A stretch of 64,000 nucleotides of DNA, taken from contig CP142453.1 in NCBI GenBank assembly GCA_038049695.1, forward strand, positions 15,380,001 through 15,444,000. Direction: 5' to 3'. This DNA is from Cinnamomum chago. Its lineage: Eukaryota; Streptophyta; Magnoliopsida; Laurales; Lauraceae. The position numbers and the translations under genes are program-made. Below are positions 36,600 through 47,717 of the stretch, piece after piece (the first letter of the stretch is position 1; the number at the start of each line of letters is the position of its first letter). Below the pieces are notes generated by a model that searched no databases, had not been told where the DNA came from, and saw only the letters and a list, made by a program, of their open reading frames with translations.

Positions 36600-37400
36600 T
36601 TTCTCTTAGGAGTTAAAGGGGCCCGTCAAAGGGCCAAGCCGGGCCAGGCTTAGGGTTGTCCTTAGCCTACCCTCAATATATGCAGGCCTACAGGGCTGGG
36701 CCCGGGTGAGCCAAAGCCCTCGAAGGGCCTGCTCTACTCAAGCCCTTACCCTAACCTTGAGGGCCAGGGCTAGGTCAGGGTAGGGCAAAGGGCCTGAAAA
36801 AAAAATAAAAACAACCAAATTTTAATATTTTTTCTACACTGCCATCAAGCATCGATAGAGTGCCATACAATTATAGTTGACACTGCCCAAAACTTAGAAA
36901 AACAAAGAACACAAAGGTGTAGACCTACCAATAAAGAAATGCACTGAGATTTTCAAAAAATGTGAAGAGATTGATACATATATAAAATTTAAAAATAGCC
37001 CTATTGCCACATTTAGATATCCAGAGCAAAATTAAAAATTTCAAACTTTTTGGAGACTGTAGTTGAAAAAACTAAAGAATAAAATAAAGATCAACATTTA
37101 TTGGCACCATAGATGTCAGGAATTTAGAAAATAAAAACATTGGAAATCAATGTTGATTACAATTATTGGTTGTTTCCTATTATTTTTTATTTTGGGTTTT
37201 TCACCACTATCAATAATATTACCACTGTCTACCCTTATCCCCATTTTCTTACAATTATTCGACTGTTATCATGGTTTTTTAGGCTATTTATATATATATA
37301 TACATATTAAAAAATAAAAAAAATACAAGGGTTGGGCCAGGTCTGGTACTATCCTATCCAAGCCTGGCCCTCAAATTGGAAGGCCTGCAAAATTCTGTCC
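36600..37400. repeat. GGGCC-rich repeat remnant
   Basis: Blocks at 36.62-36.80 kb and 37.33-37.41 kb are rich in GGGCC, GGCCAGG and AAGCCTGG words in opposing orientation, around an AT-rich centre. This resembles degenerate hAT-like non-autonomous elements. The ends were not resolved. Confidence 0.3.
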
Positions 37401-37500
37401 AAGCCTGGAAGATCCTTTTAAAAAATATCTGGAGAGAGAGAGGAATTGGAGGTGAGATTGAGAAGCCCAGAGAATATAGCATCAACCGGGCCCATCGGAT

Positions 37501-37693
37501 TGATGATGTGTAAAATTGAGGGACCATTTGTTGGAATAGAATTGAAGAAATAAAGGTGAATATTCATAAATGACTGTCAAATAATTTGCCCATTAAGATT
37601 GATGATGTGTAAAATTGAAGGACCATTTGTTGGAATGGAATTGAAGAAATAAAGGTGAATATTCAGAAATGGCTGTCAAATAATTTGTCCTTT
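37501..37693. repeat. Two-copy tandem duplication, period 99 bp
   Basis: TGATGATGTGTAAAATTGA starts at 37501 and again at 37600. About 95 bases of each copy align with a handful of differences. Confidence 0.85.
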
Positions 37694-38220
37694 AATGGAA
37701 ATTGAATTATCCCTATAAGCTGATAGTTATAGTGTATAAGGGTACATCACGAATTATTGATGGCATAATGCTAATATAATGATTATGATCAGTAATGAAA
37801 TTGGTTCTTTACTTCTTTTGCATTAAACCTAATTTACTGTTAATGTTTCTTGAAAGCCTTTCTTGGTTTTTAACCTCATGCCCCCCTATTGAGAGGGAAT
37901 GCCTATCTGGGTAGAAACCAAAAGGAGAAGCTCAGATCAATTGATGATGATTGACAAACATATGGCTGATCTAAACCGCACCATATCACTGTTCCTTGTG
38001 AATTAATTTGCACTGGGAAACATTTCGCGCTAATTGGTGTCGTGCCAAAAGTAGTACACAAGAATAATAACATTTTCATCTACATTATTCCAGATTTAAT
38101 AGTCAAATAGTACAACTCGTAAAGAGGATTTGCTATTGATAGGAAATGATAATTGATGAAATCATTTCAGTTTTATCTCTCCTCAAAGATCCAAAGTTCC
38201 AAGTTTGGGTGCTATGGCTT

Positions 38221-38378
38221 TCATATGCCATTTTTAGGTTTGTTCACTGCTGCCCGCGAAAAGTTGGCATTGTAGTCTGCAATCCATCCTTTCATGATTT
38301 TCTTTTCCATATTCCGTTGCGAGACTAACCAGTCAGGATCATTCGGCAATGCAGACAGTATATCCAAACAATGGGCTC
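38221..38378 (-). CDS. S28 peptidase last exon
   Basis: The acceptor is AACTATTCAG. It continues GAHCLDILSALPNDPDWLVS through MKGWIADYNANFS to NGI and TGA. It contains the catalytic-His region in the AHCLDI form seen in one plant S28 subgroup. Confidence 0.88.
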
Positions 38379-38463
38379 CTGAATAGTTTAGTATGAAATT
38401 TGATGTCAATTTATATGCAGAGTAACTCTAGTGTGTTAATAATCCAAGTAGCAACATTCATAC

Positions 38464-38513
38464 CTTGAGTTGTGTATATGGCTACAACGCTGTCAGATAT
38501 ATTCTGAAGCACT
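38464..38513 (-). CDS. S28 peptidase 50-bp exon
   Basis: Encodes VLQNISDSVVAIYTTQ with split codons at both ends. The acceptor is GCGATTGCAG and the donor is AAG|GTATGA. It is conserved despite lying after the premature stop. Confidence 0.85.
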
Positions 38514-38596
38514 CTGCAATCGCAATAGTCAATCATTAAATATTTCTCAATAGAATCAAAACTGGCGAAGGATTTGCTCAATAAAAGTAGTCCTAC

Positions 38597-38676
38597 CCTC
38601 CAGAACTGTAAGGGTCTCTGAGTCCGTTGGAGAATATAATGTTGCTTGCAAACCGTTTTAGTACTGATTATATATC
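38597..38676 (-). pseudogene. S28 exon carrying a premature TAA (38668-38670)
   Basis: The acceptor AACAACGCAG is followed by GAT ATA TAA, then SVLKRFASNIIFSNGLRDPY and SSG, in a frame that is otherwise open and joins both neighbours (26 codons plus 2 bases, then GTAGG). The stop replaces the Lys of the family's GGHDIK. Skipping this 80-bp exon would shift the frame. Confidence 0.88.
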
Positions 38677-39610
38677 CTGCGTTGTTCAGTAGGATTTAAT
38701 AGTAAGTTCATAGAAGAGACCAATTCCTTTTCTAGGAGTCAGAGAACTCATTGTATTGACAGATAAACCACACTACCAAAAATGTTGATCAGTCTGTAAC
38801 TAAACAAGATGGATATCATACAGCCCAGGGAATAGGAAGAAAATAATATTTTCAAAAATATGCATTTTTTCTTCTTCCTTTTTTACCCTTCTATCAGCAA
38901 CATGGGGGCATGCATTGGCATTCTATATGAACACATGCGGAAGTGTGAAAACAAGTTTGTGCTTTCCTGTCCAAAAATAGAAGTTATCAATGTAACACAT
39001 ATTTTCTTAAAATTACCAGTCTGTTGAAGCAAGTTACAAAGGATTTGGTATTTATAAGTTTGAAAGGACATCATACAGTTGGGGTGTATTCCTTGTCCAC
39101 GACTAACTTTTAGCACATACTTATATGATGTATAGTTCATAGAAAATGTGTTACATTCCTTATTTACTTTTTTTTTTTTTTTGCTTAACGGGTTCATTCT
39201 TCTTCTACATGTCATCATTTTTAACAGTAATTTTACATCATGTTTAGTCCATGCATAACTGTTTAGTCGGTTTGTTTTAGCCACTTCTTATTTTGAAAAT
39301 TACTTCCTCAAATCGAAAATGTTGAAGTACTGAAAATCTCGAATGGCTGTGTTATTTAAAGTATCTTAGATATAAATACTATAATATATACCTTCCTTTC
39401 TGTGTGAATACATATATGCATGTGTGTTCGAGATTAACAGGGATGGTAGGCCATCCCCAAGCAAGGAATAGGTTGTTAGGTGGGCATGGATGGTAGGCCA
39501 TCACCTGCCCATATTGACTTGCTCAAGAGAAAATTCTCTCCCACTTAAATACCTTGGTCCATGGATTTTGGTTAATGATTTCTGAATAGTTATGATAAGG
39601 GATGTCTCGG
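38677..39610. other. S28 intron segment left of solo LTR A
   Basis: Intronic AT-rich DNA. The word GGATGGTAGGCCATC occurs twice, near 39.44 and 39.49 kb. A minus-strand 133-codon ORF at 38883-39284 has no recognisable content. Confidence 0.5.
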
Positions 39611-41897
39611 TGTTAGGCTCCGTCCTGAGTTAATCACGATTAACTATAATTAATTGAGCTGATGACTAATTAAGCCGGTTTAAATGAACTAATGGTGATT
39701 TGTCGCCAAATGGATTGGAATTTGCCTAATGTAGGCTTAATAGTAAATGAGATTATGAAATGAATTGAATGGAATGGAAAATGGAGCTCAAATAAGCAAG
39801 TCAAGGACTTTTTCGGAAATACGGATTTGTACGTATTTTGTCGAATACGGAAAGTCTTGATACCCGCATGTGTATCTCGGCGAGTACGATAACTTTCATA
39901 AAAGACTTGCATCGATTTGATGAATATTGGATCAAATGGACCTTCAATTGACTCAAAGTGTAACCGAGAAAATAAGAAGGGACTTAAATGCAAAAATGAA
40001 GCTTATATAAGCTAATGACCTTCATTCATCTCAAACCCTAGGCAACTTTCATCTTCTTTTCCTTTCTTTATCCGTTCTTCTTCTTTTTCCATTTCTTCTT
40101 CATTTAGGAGTGAATTGAAGTGCCTTAAAGTGAAGAGGAGATTATATACTTCATCTTCTTCATCATTTGATTGCGAATCAAGCTTCATTTTGAGGAATTC
40201 CTACTCAAGCCAAGCTAAACAAGGGTTTGTGGCAAGCAAAGCTTCATTTGAGGCAAGTATATGCATTTCTAGCACTTTGAGCTTTTATATAACTTGTATG
40301 AACTCAAGGAGTTCAAAAATAGGATTTTTATTCAGAGTTTCTGAAGCTCGAAAATGAGCTTCTGAGCGAATTTCGGCTAGCCGCGAGGCTAACCGCGAAG
40401 CTAACCGCCAGAAAATCCGAATTTGACGAGCTTCTGGAAAGCTAACCGCCAAATTTCGGTTAGCCGAAATTCCAATTTCGGCTAGCCGCGAGGTGACCGC
40501 CAAGCTGACCGAAATTGGTCAGAAATCCCTGTCAGGTAAATCCGTTTCTGGAAAGCTGACCGTAAGCTAACCGAACTTGGTTCGGCTAGCCGCCAGCCGA
40601 ATTTCGGCTAGCCGCCAGTACAGTTCGGCTAGCCGCCTGCAGAGTTGCGGCTAACCGCCAGGACAGTTGCGGCTAACCGCCAGGTAGCCGAAATTGACCA
40701 GAATAGTTATAGTAAGAAAAAATTTGGCCAATCGCGAGGACCGTCGAGTGAGTTTTGGATTTTTTTGCGAGAACGAAGATCGCTTATGTGGTCATAAATG
40801 TTTCTTGTATAGTTAAGGTGAGTTATTAGTGATATCTACTCTCCATAAGTGTTAACTAGGGTTATTCGAATGCATAAATCAACTAAGTAATGTCATCAAA
40901 AGTAATACTTGCATTGATAACCATAGTTGCACTCATTGGTTGGTTAGAGAATTGGTTAGAGGTTTGCTTTAGAATGAGAATGAGATGGGTACGAATTGTT
41001 AAAGGGTCTGGCACTACCTAGTGGTTTCTTAAACTCATTATTGAATTGAATTGAATGAATTGAGAAATGAAATGAAATGACTATTCCTACTGCAGTAGAT
41101 GAAAATGGGAGCGTCCGGAGCTCCGTGGGACACCAGTGATCTCTGATCAAGACACTGGGAGATCTCACCACACTGGACCGAAAGGTCATTGACTGAAAAG
41201 TCATACACTGAAAAGCCATTAATAAATATTGAACATTATGAATAAATGAATATGAAATGCTCCCTTTTGGGAAGAACTGAATGGAGTTGAAACCAATGCT
41301 AGTGTAGTTGCCAGTATTATTGTCATTGTTATTGGTATTTATTATGGATTACTTAGAACTGTTTAAATCGATGAATTGTTAGGAATTGTTAGACATATGT
41401 ATATATCTTGTTGAACCGTCGTGTTCATGGTATTACTGATGATGTTACAGGCTCAGTTACCCGTGCCGGTCCCTCAGCGACCGTCCCGCCTGCGGAGGAG
41501 GTCCATTCGCTACCTCCAGGAGGTCTAGCTGAATGGACGTGATCAGAGAGCGGGTTCATTGGAGTCTTTTGGAAACTTTTTAGAAATGTTTTGTATATTC
41601 ATTTTGGTATTGTATGTACTGTATATGATATTCCCTGCATTGTATTGTAAATATGCAGTGGTTGATGATAGGAACTCAAAGTAAATATATGGTTCATTTT
41701 GATTAGATGGTTGTCAATGTATAAATGTATATTGTTGTATATTCCGCACTGTACATTGACAGGTACGTATGCAAGATCCCTTGTAGACTTCGTTGTAACT
41801 TCGGTTAAACGGGGTTTACGGGAGTAAGTATGATTACATCGCGACCCGGGAGTTAACCCTAATGACTCTGATCTCGGGGCCGGGTCGTGACACTCGG
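39606..41897. mobile_element. Solo LTR A, 2.28 kb, TSD CTCGG
   Basis: The element 39611-41892 begins TGTTAGGCTCCGTC and ends GGGTCGTGACA, bounded by a perfect 5-bp duplication CTCGG at 39606-39610 and 41893-41897. There is no internal region or second LTR, so it is a solo LTR left by recombination. It aligns with solo LTR B over most of its length but has its own central cassette (about 40259-40748) rich in CGGCTAGCCG and CGGTTAGC words. Superfamily is undetermined; the length and GGGTCGTGACA end would fit a Ty3/gypsy element. Confidence 0.9.
40374..40690. repeat. Palindrome cluster CGGCTAGCCG in solo LTR A
   Basis: The perfect 10-bp palindrome CGGCTAGCCG occurs five times, with additional GCTAACCG/CGGTTAGC and GCTGACCG variants in both orientations. 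This block has no counterpart in LTR B. Confidence 0.85.
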
Positions 41898-43048
41898 TGA
41901 AATGTCCAAGACAACCTATGAAGCCCACTTAGATGGACAGTCCAATCAAGAAGGTAGGGGAGATGGAAATGCCCTCTTTATGGATGATGAGACTGCAACA
42001 AATCTAAGGACCTAGATTTTTAATGATTTTTTTCTATTTTTGTGCGCTCTTTTTCATCAATCCAACGGAGAATACAATTCCAACTAAGCAGGACTAGTGC
42101 CAATTCAAGAGGTGGGGGGTGGGGGATAGTAAGTGCAAGGAGGGTGTATGTATTAGAGATGGGCTGCACTGGGAAGTGTACATGCATTGTTCATGAGGGA
42201 CATCCCTCAGCAAAAGAAAAAAGCCCTGATTATGTTATATTGGCAATCTTTATGTGTGAAGTGATCACTGATAAAAAAAAAATGTGTTAAATGTCCTTCC
42301 ATTATCTAAATGAAGTAATTAACACCGAACCAACGTTTTTTTAAAAAAAAAAGAAAGAAATGATCCAGAGCACAACTAAATCATCACATTCATACATTTA
42401 GCATTTTTCCATTATTTCTTATTTTCTAATTTTTGGACTTTTGTAATTTTTAGACCCCGCATGAGGCACCGGATTTCTTTTCTTTGAAGTTTTAAAAATG
42501 AAATCCTATCTTGAGCACTTTCATCTTCAGCTGTCATACTCATGTTCCATTTAGTTTGACATTAAAAAAATCCAGCAAATTTTTTTATTTTAATATTGAA
42601 CCATCTGTCATTCCAAAAAGTAATACCTTGCAATCTGCAGTTAATCACTTATACGATAATAAAATGAACATTTCATTCAATTCATAAAAGTAAAACATGA
42701 AGATACGTTTTAATTTTATTTAACTAAGAGTTCTACACTTGAATAGAACAGTCAAATCCTACACAAGAAAAGATGAGTTACATCACCAACCAAGGCAACC
42801 ATATGTTAGTATCTATTGGTTCAACAAATTGAGAGTAACAAAGATGGTCCTATGGACTTCCAATCTACCATATATGGGGGAATATAATTTCCAGTGACTA
42901 TTAGTGTATCATAGGTAAATTAGATTAGTGCGAATCCTTAGATCGAGATTATAATCCTCCAAAGGAGAGATTGTAGGGGATGGTGATTGATCTGTGATAA
43001 CTCACCTTGTAAAATAAATTTAAGGGACCTATCTCAATGAAGGGCACC
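41898..43048. other. S28 intron DNA between the two solo LTRs
   Basis: 1.15 kb of ordinary AT-rich intron sequence. This spacer, together with each LTR having its own target duplication, shows two independent insertions rather than one element. Confidence 0.6.
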
Positions 43049-45330
43049 AAAATTGTTAGGCTCCGTCCCGAGTTAATCCCAATTAACTCTAATTAATTGA
43101 GCTTAAGACTAATTAAGCCGGTTTAAATGGTTTAATGGTGATTTATCACTAAATGAAGTTGAATTAGCTTAATGCAGGCTTAATGAAGTGCTAGATAAGA
43201 TTAATAATTGAATTGAATTGAAATGGAGCTTAAACAAGCAAGTGAAGGACTTTTCCAGAAATACGGTTTTATACGTATTTGATTGAATACGGAAACTCTT
43301 GATACCCGCATGTGTATCTCGACGAGTACGCTAACTTTCATAAAAGACTTGAAGGGATTCGACGAGGAATGAATCGAATGGACCTTGATTTGACTTGAAA
43401 TGAAATTAATGAGAATTATTGGGCTTAAATGCAAAATAGCCTTTTGTATAAGTTAAGATGAATCCATTGAATGAATTCATCTTCAGAGAAACCCTAGGCA
43501 CAGCCGTTTCACCTCTTTTTCTTCTTCTTTCTTCCTCCATTTCTTCATCATTAAGTGTGAATCAAGTGAAGGAACAAGTGAAGGATTCACCTTCCACCTC
43601 TTCTACTTCATCTTCTTAGAGTTCTTCTTGAAATTGGAGCTTCAAGGGGAGGGTTCCAACTCAAGCCAAGCTAAACAAGGGTTTTGTGGCAAGCAAAGCT
43701 TCAAATAAGGCAAGTGATACATGTGCTTATGCTTGTTGAAGTAGTTTTGTGGTTTTGTGGATTTTGATAGAAATAAATGATGATTAAGGTGCATAATGGG
43801 TTTAAAAACCCTAATTAGATTGTGTGTTAATGTTAGATTAGTTGGAATGGATGGTGTGTGTGGAGGGGACAGGAGGTCCCATTCTTCTTGCAGGTGGTAG
43901 AGGAGTAATGGAGAAAAGGGTGTAAAAGAAGAGAGAGAGAATCGGAATTTCGGAGTTCATTTCTGGACAGTTCGCTCGAGCGAACAGGGGGTCGCTCAAG
44001 GTTCTGTTTCAGAGAAAACGTGTCCTGGACCGGTCGCTCGAGCGAACATTAAATGCGGTCGAGCGACCATCATTCTGTAAAGTGTCCGCTCGAGCGAACT
44101 TTACTCGCTCGAGCGAACCTAATAGAAATACACATTAATAGTAAAGTGGAAGTGAGTTTTGGATTTTGCGAGAACGAAGATCTCTTATGTGGTCATAAAT
44201 ACTTCTCGTATAGTTAAGATGAGATATTAGTGATCTCTACCCTCCATAAGTGTTACCTAGGGTTATTTGAATGCATAATCAATTAAGTAATGTCATCAAA
44301 AGTAATACTTGCATTGATAACCATAGTTACACTTAATGGTTGGTTAGAGGATTGGATAGAGGCTTACTTTAGAGTGAGAATGAGATTGATACGAAGGGTT
44401 AACGGGTTTGGCACTACCTAGCAGTTTCTTAAACTCATTATTGAATTGAATTGAATGAATTGAGAAATGAAATGACTATTCCTACTGCAGTAGATGAGAT
44501 TGGGGTGTTCCGGAGCCCGTGGTGACACCAGTGATCTCTGATCAAGACACTGGGAGATCCCACCTTATTGGACCGAAAGGTCATTGACTGAAAAGTCATA
44601 CACTGAAAAGCCATTAATAAAGGTTGAATCTAATGAATAAATGAATATGAATTGCTTCCTCTTTGGAAGAATAAAATGAATAGAATGGAGTTGAAACCAA
44701 TGCTAGTGTAGTGGCCATCTTATTGATTGTTATTTATGGTTATTATGAATTGTTTAGCACTATTAGACAATAAATTGCTAGTAATTATGGACATGTCATA
44801 AATGTATGTATACCTTGTTGAACGGTCGTGTTCACGGTATTACTGATGATATTACAGGCTCAGTTGCCCGTGCCGGTCCCTCAGCGACCGTCCAGACAGC
44901 GGAGGAGGCCCATTCGATACCTCCAGGAGGTTTAGCCGAATGGACGTGATGTGAGAGAGGATAACATGGCATCTTTTGGAAACAATTTAGAAATGTTTTA
45001 AATATTCATTTTGGTATTGTAGGTATGTAAATTAGGTCCCCTGCATTGTATTGTAAATATGCAGTGGTTGATAGTATAGGAAAACTGAACAATGTAAAGT
45101 GACCTTTACCGTTCAAAGTGAATGTTCTGATTCATTTTGTTAGGTATTGTCAATGTATATTATTTGTATATATTCTGCAACTGTACATTGACAGGTACGT
45201 ATGCAAGATCCCTTGTGGATTCCGGTTTAACTTCGGTTAATCGGGGTTTACGGGAGTAAGTATGATTAACATCGCGACCCGGGGATTAACCCTAATGACT
45301 CTAATCTCGGGTCCGGGTCGTGACAAAAAT
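43049..45330. mobile_element. Solo LTR B, 2.27 kb, TSD AAAAT
   Basis: The element 43054-45325 begins TGTTAGGCTCCGTC and ends GGGTCGTGACA, bounded by AAAAT at 43049-43053 and 45326-45330. It belongs to the same family and orientation as LTR A. Its central cassette (about 43715-44151) differs completely from that of A and contains CGCTCGAGCG palindromes. Confidence 0.9.
43973..44115. repeat. Palindrome cluster CGCTCGAGCG in solo LTR B
   Basis: Four perfect CGCTCGAGCG copies, each followed by AAC, plus variants GTCGCTCAAGG and GGTCGAGCGACC, lie within 143 bp. Confidence 0.85.
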
Positions 45331-45581
45331 TCATCTCCATTACCTGTTCTCCTCCTTTGCAATTGCTTGATTTGTCAATGACATCCCTTTGTCTGTCTTT
45401 TATAATGTTCAAGGTGTACATGTGGCAGATTATAGAGGTTTGCCTCAGATGCATTTGTTTCACAGAATCTTTAACAGATGATGATTATGCTGATGGTGAT
45501 GATGATGAGTAATCAAAATAGAGAAAGATGATGATGAGTAATAAAATTAGAGGAAGGAGCCCGGGTTTGTGAGAAGCTCAC

Positions 45582-45737
45582 ATGTCCGCCAAATTCTGTT
45601 GTTATCCAATGAGGCCTAGGAATGACACCAAATGCACCCTTGCACTCATCGCTAAAAGCTGTCAGATTAAACGGTGATCCCTGGAACATTGTATCATTAC
45701 TACCACGGCCAATGGGCATTACGATTTCGGAACATGT
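45582..45737 (-). CDS. S28 peptidase exon [10 protein letters not shown]
   Basis: The acceptor is TTTGATTCAG. 52 codons end TTEFGGH in phase 0, then GTGAGC. It is separated from the previous exon by 9.4 kb holding the copia element, the TRIM and a palindrome. Confidence 0.9.
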
Positions 45738-46539
45738 CTGAATCAAAAGTCAACATTTGTTAGAAGATTGTTTATGCAAAAATAAACATAAACTGCGACT
45801 TTTAGAGAATGGATAATAGTTGGTATGTGTTAGGAAATATAGTTACATGTTAGGAAATAAAAACTCTATTTCCTAGTAAGTCATAACTCATAACATGGAA
45901 GATATATACTATCCTACTAGCACCGTTCACCTAATGGGTGCCCTCATGAAGATGACGTAGCTGAAATAATTGCCTCAGTTCAAACAATCTCAACAACGTG
46001 ACCTGTAGGCTACACATGGATGCTAAAATCCAAAGATCAATCAGCACCGCATTCAATAGGCAAAAGTCTGGTCAAATATCTAAGAACGTCTGAACACTCT
46101 GATTTTTTGAAGTATGGCTTCTCCATTTTGAGTGAAATGATTCAATTCTTGTGCATAGCCAATTCTAGATTGAATATATACATTTCTTTTTTCTTAAACA
46201 TAAACTTCCAGTTTTGCAAACTGTATTTAGTAGATTAATATTGACACTAAAGATCTTTTAGAAATTTCTGAATAAAATTTAGTTCACAAATGCTCATTTC
46301 TGCATTAGATCACTTGGTTTAAAAGAATCAATGTGGCTCATAAAATAACTATTTGGATTTAAGTGAGTTTGAATGTTTGAAAGTTAGAGATGTGATATGA
46401 AGTTGAAATAGAGCAAAATGAAGTGCATACTAGTCCCACCTGAACAATTGACTTCAAACATAAACTATAAATTTAAGTATTATGACTTCGAGAGACAACC
46501 AACATGTGATTGGTAATATATTAAATAATTCACTTCTAA

Positions 46540-46905
46540 TTTTATCATCATTGTCGTAGTCAAAGCTTTATCCCAACTATGTTGGAGTCGGCTAGTACAT
46601 GAATTCTGCTTCAACATTCCAATTCACCTTGAGCTAGATTTTTGGATTGGTTACCCTTCTTCAAATCTATCGTAACTACATCCATCCATGTCCTCTTCAG
46701 CTTTACCCTTTTTTCCTCGAAGGGCCATTAACCTAGATAAAAACAATTCTCCTAATCAACATCGTTGCTGGCCTACGTTGAACATGTCCAAACCATCTCA
46801 AACGAGTCTCTTAATTTGATGCTACCCTTAAATGCTACCAAATCTGCTCATTTCTAATTCTATCTTTCCAAGTTCTACAATATCCATCTCAGCATTCTGA
46901 TGTGG
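46540..46905 (-). mobile_element. Decayed RTE-type LINE 3' end
   Basis: The broken minus-strand translation reads RMLRWIL, then RDSFEMVWTCST, then EEKRVKLKRTWMDVVTIDL and KKGNQSKNLAQGELE, then SRIHV and ADSNIVGIKL. It parallels the RTE reverse-transcriptase C-terminus (MRMLRW, LRWFGH, KTW, SRIHVADP). Multiple stops are present. Confidence 0.6.
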
Positions 46906-47417
46906 AATAGGGGATCCATGCAGAGCGGGCAAGGGAACATATAGTTGAATGGGGGATGGTCAGATCTCACGACTGAAGTGAATAGGCCTCACGCCATACC
47001 TTTCACAGGAAAGGGAAAAGAGAGCAGAAAGCACTCGAGACTTTCTTTCATTAATCAAAGTCTAAAGAGCCAAAGAGGCTTACAATGCTTTAAATAGGAA
47101 AAAATATAACCGTAAAGCTAATCCCAATCATCTAAACATTCATACGGTTGAGATCAAAGCATCTTAACTTAAATAAATAAAAAATAAATAAATCATTAAA
47201 GCAACTCTAAATAAAATAAGATAAAACATGAATTGAATGGGCTGGGCCCAGACCGGTCATGGGCCTGTCCTGTATCACTGGTACATGTCTGGATAATTCG
47301 CTTGTAATTTGTTGTACTTAAAGCACAACTAAGTCCATTTTGCATCCAAAGTTCATACACACTTATTTGTTTAATGTCATTGTGGAAACATGATGCAAAT
47401 CACGCTCAAAAAGAGTA
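46906..47417. repeat. LTR-like segment next to the copia element
   Basis: A segment at about 46.90-47.28 kb starts TGATGTGGAATAGGGGATCC and ends CCTGTCCTGTATCA, with CAGACCGGTCATGGGCC near the end. It shares style with 6.73-7.13 kb. No target duplication was found. Confidence 0.3.
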
Positions 47418-47422
47418 TGAGC

Positions 47423-47710
47423 TGTGAAAGGTAGCAAGGGAAGAAGAGACAATATTCTCTGTGAATTCGATGATCCCTTTGAGGGTCTCATTCTTTGATT
47501 ATATAGATACAAGTTGCTATAAGTGTTACAGGAATTGAGGCAATTAGCTAAATTACAATCATTCTATTCTAATTAGATCTCCTAATAAGGCAGGAAATAA
47601 AATACATAGCTGTACAACCGATGCTTATTTTGACCCACAAGTTGGGCCTTTTCTGCCATGGGTTGTGACCCACTGACCCATTGGACCATGACCCACTAAC
47701 CCACTTGACA
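47423..47710 (-). repeat. 3' LTR of the copia element
   Basis: 288 bp, no difference seen from the 5' LTR at 52591-52878. The polypurine tract lies at about 47711-47720. Confidence 0.95.
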
Positions 47711-47717
47711 CCCCCCC

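Noticed and set aside
38883..39284. 133-codon minus-strand ORF in the S28 intron
   Set aside because: It crosses poly-A/T sequence, lacks domain similarity and sits in an intron bounded by good splice sites.
39611..45325. One LTR retrotransposon with two 2.3 kb LTRs and a 1.16 kb internal region
   Set aside because: Each LTR has its own perfect and different 5-bp target duplication, and the spacer lacks a primer-binding site and polypurine tract.
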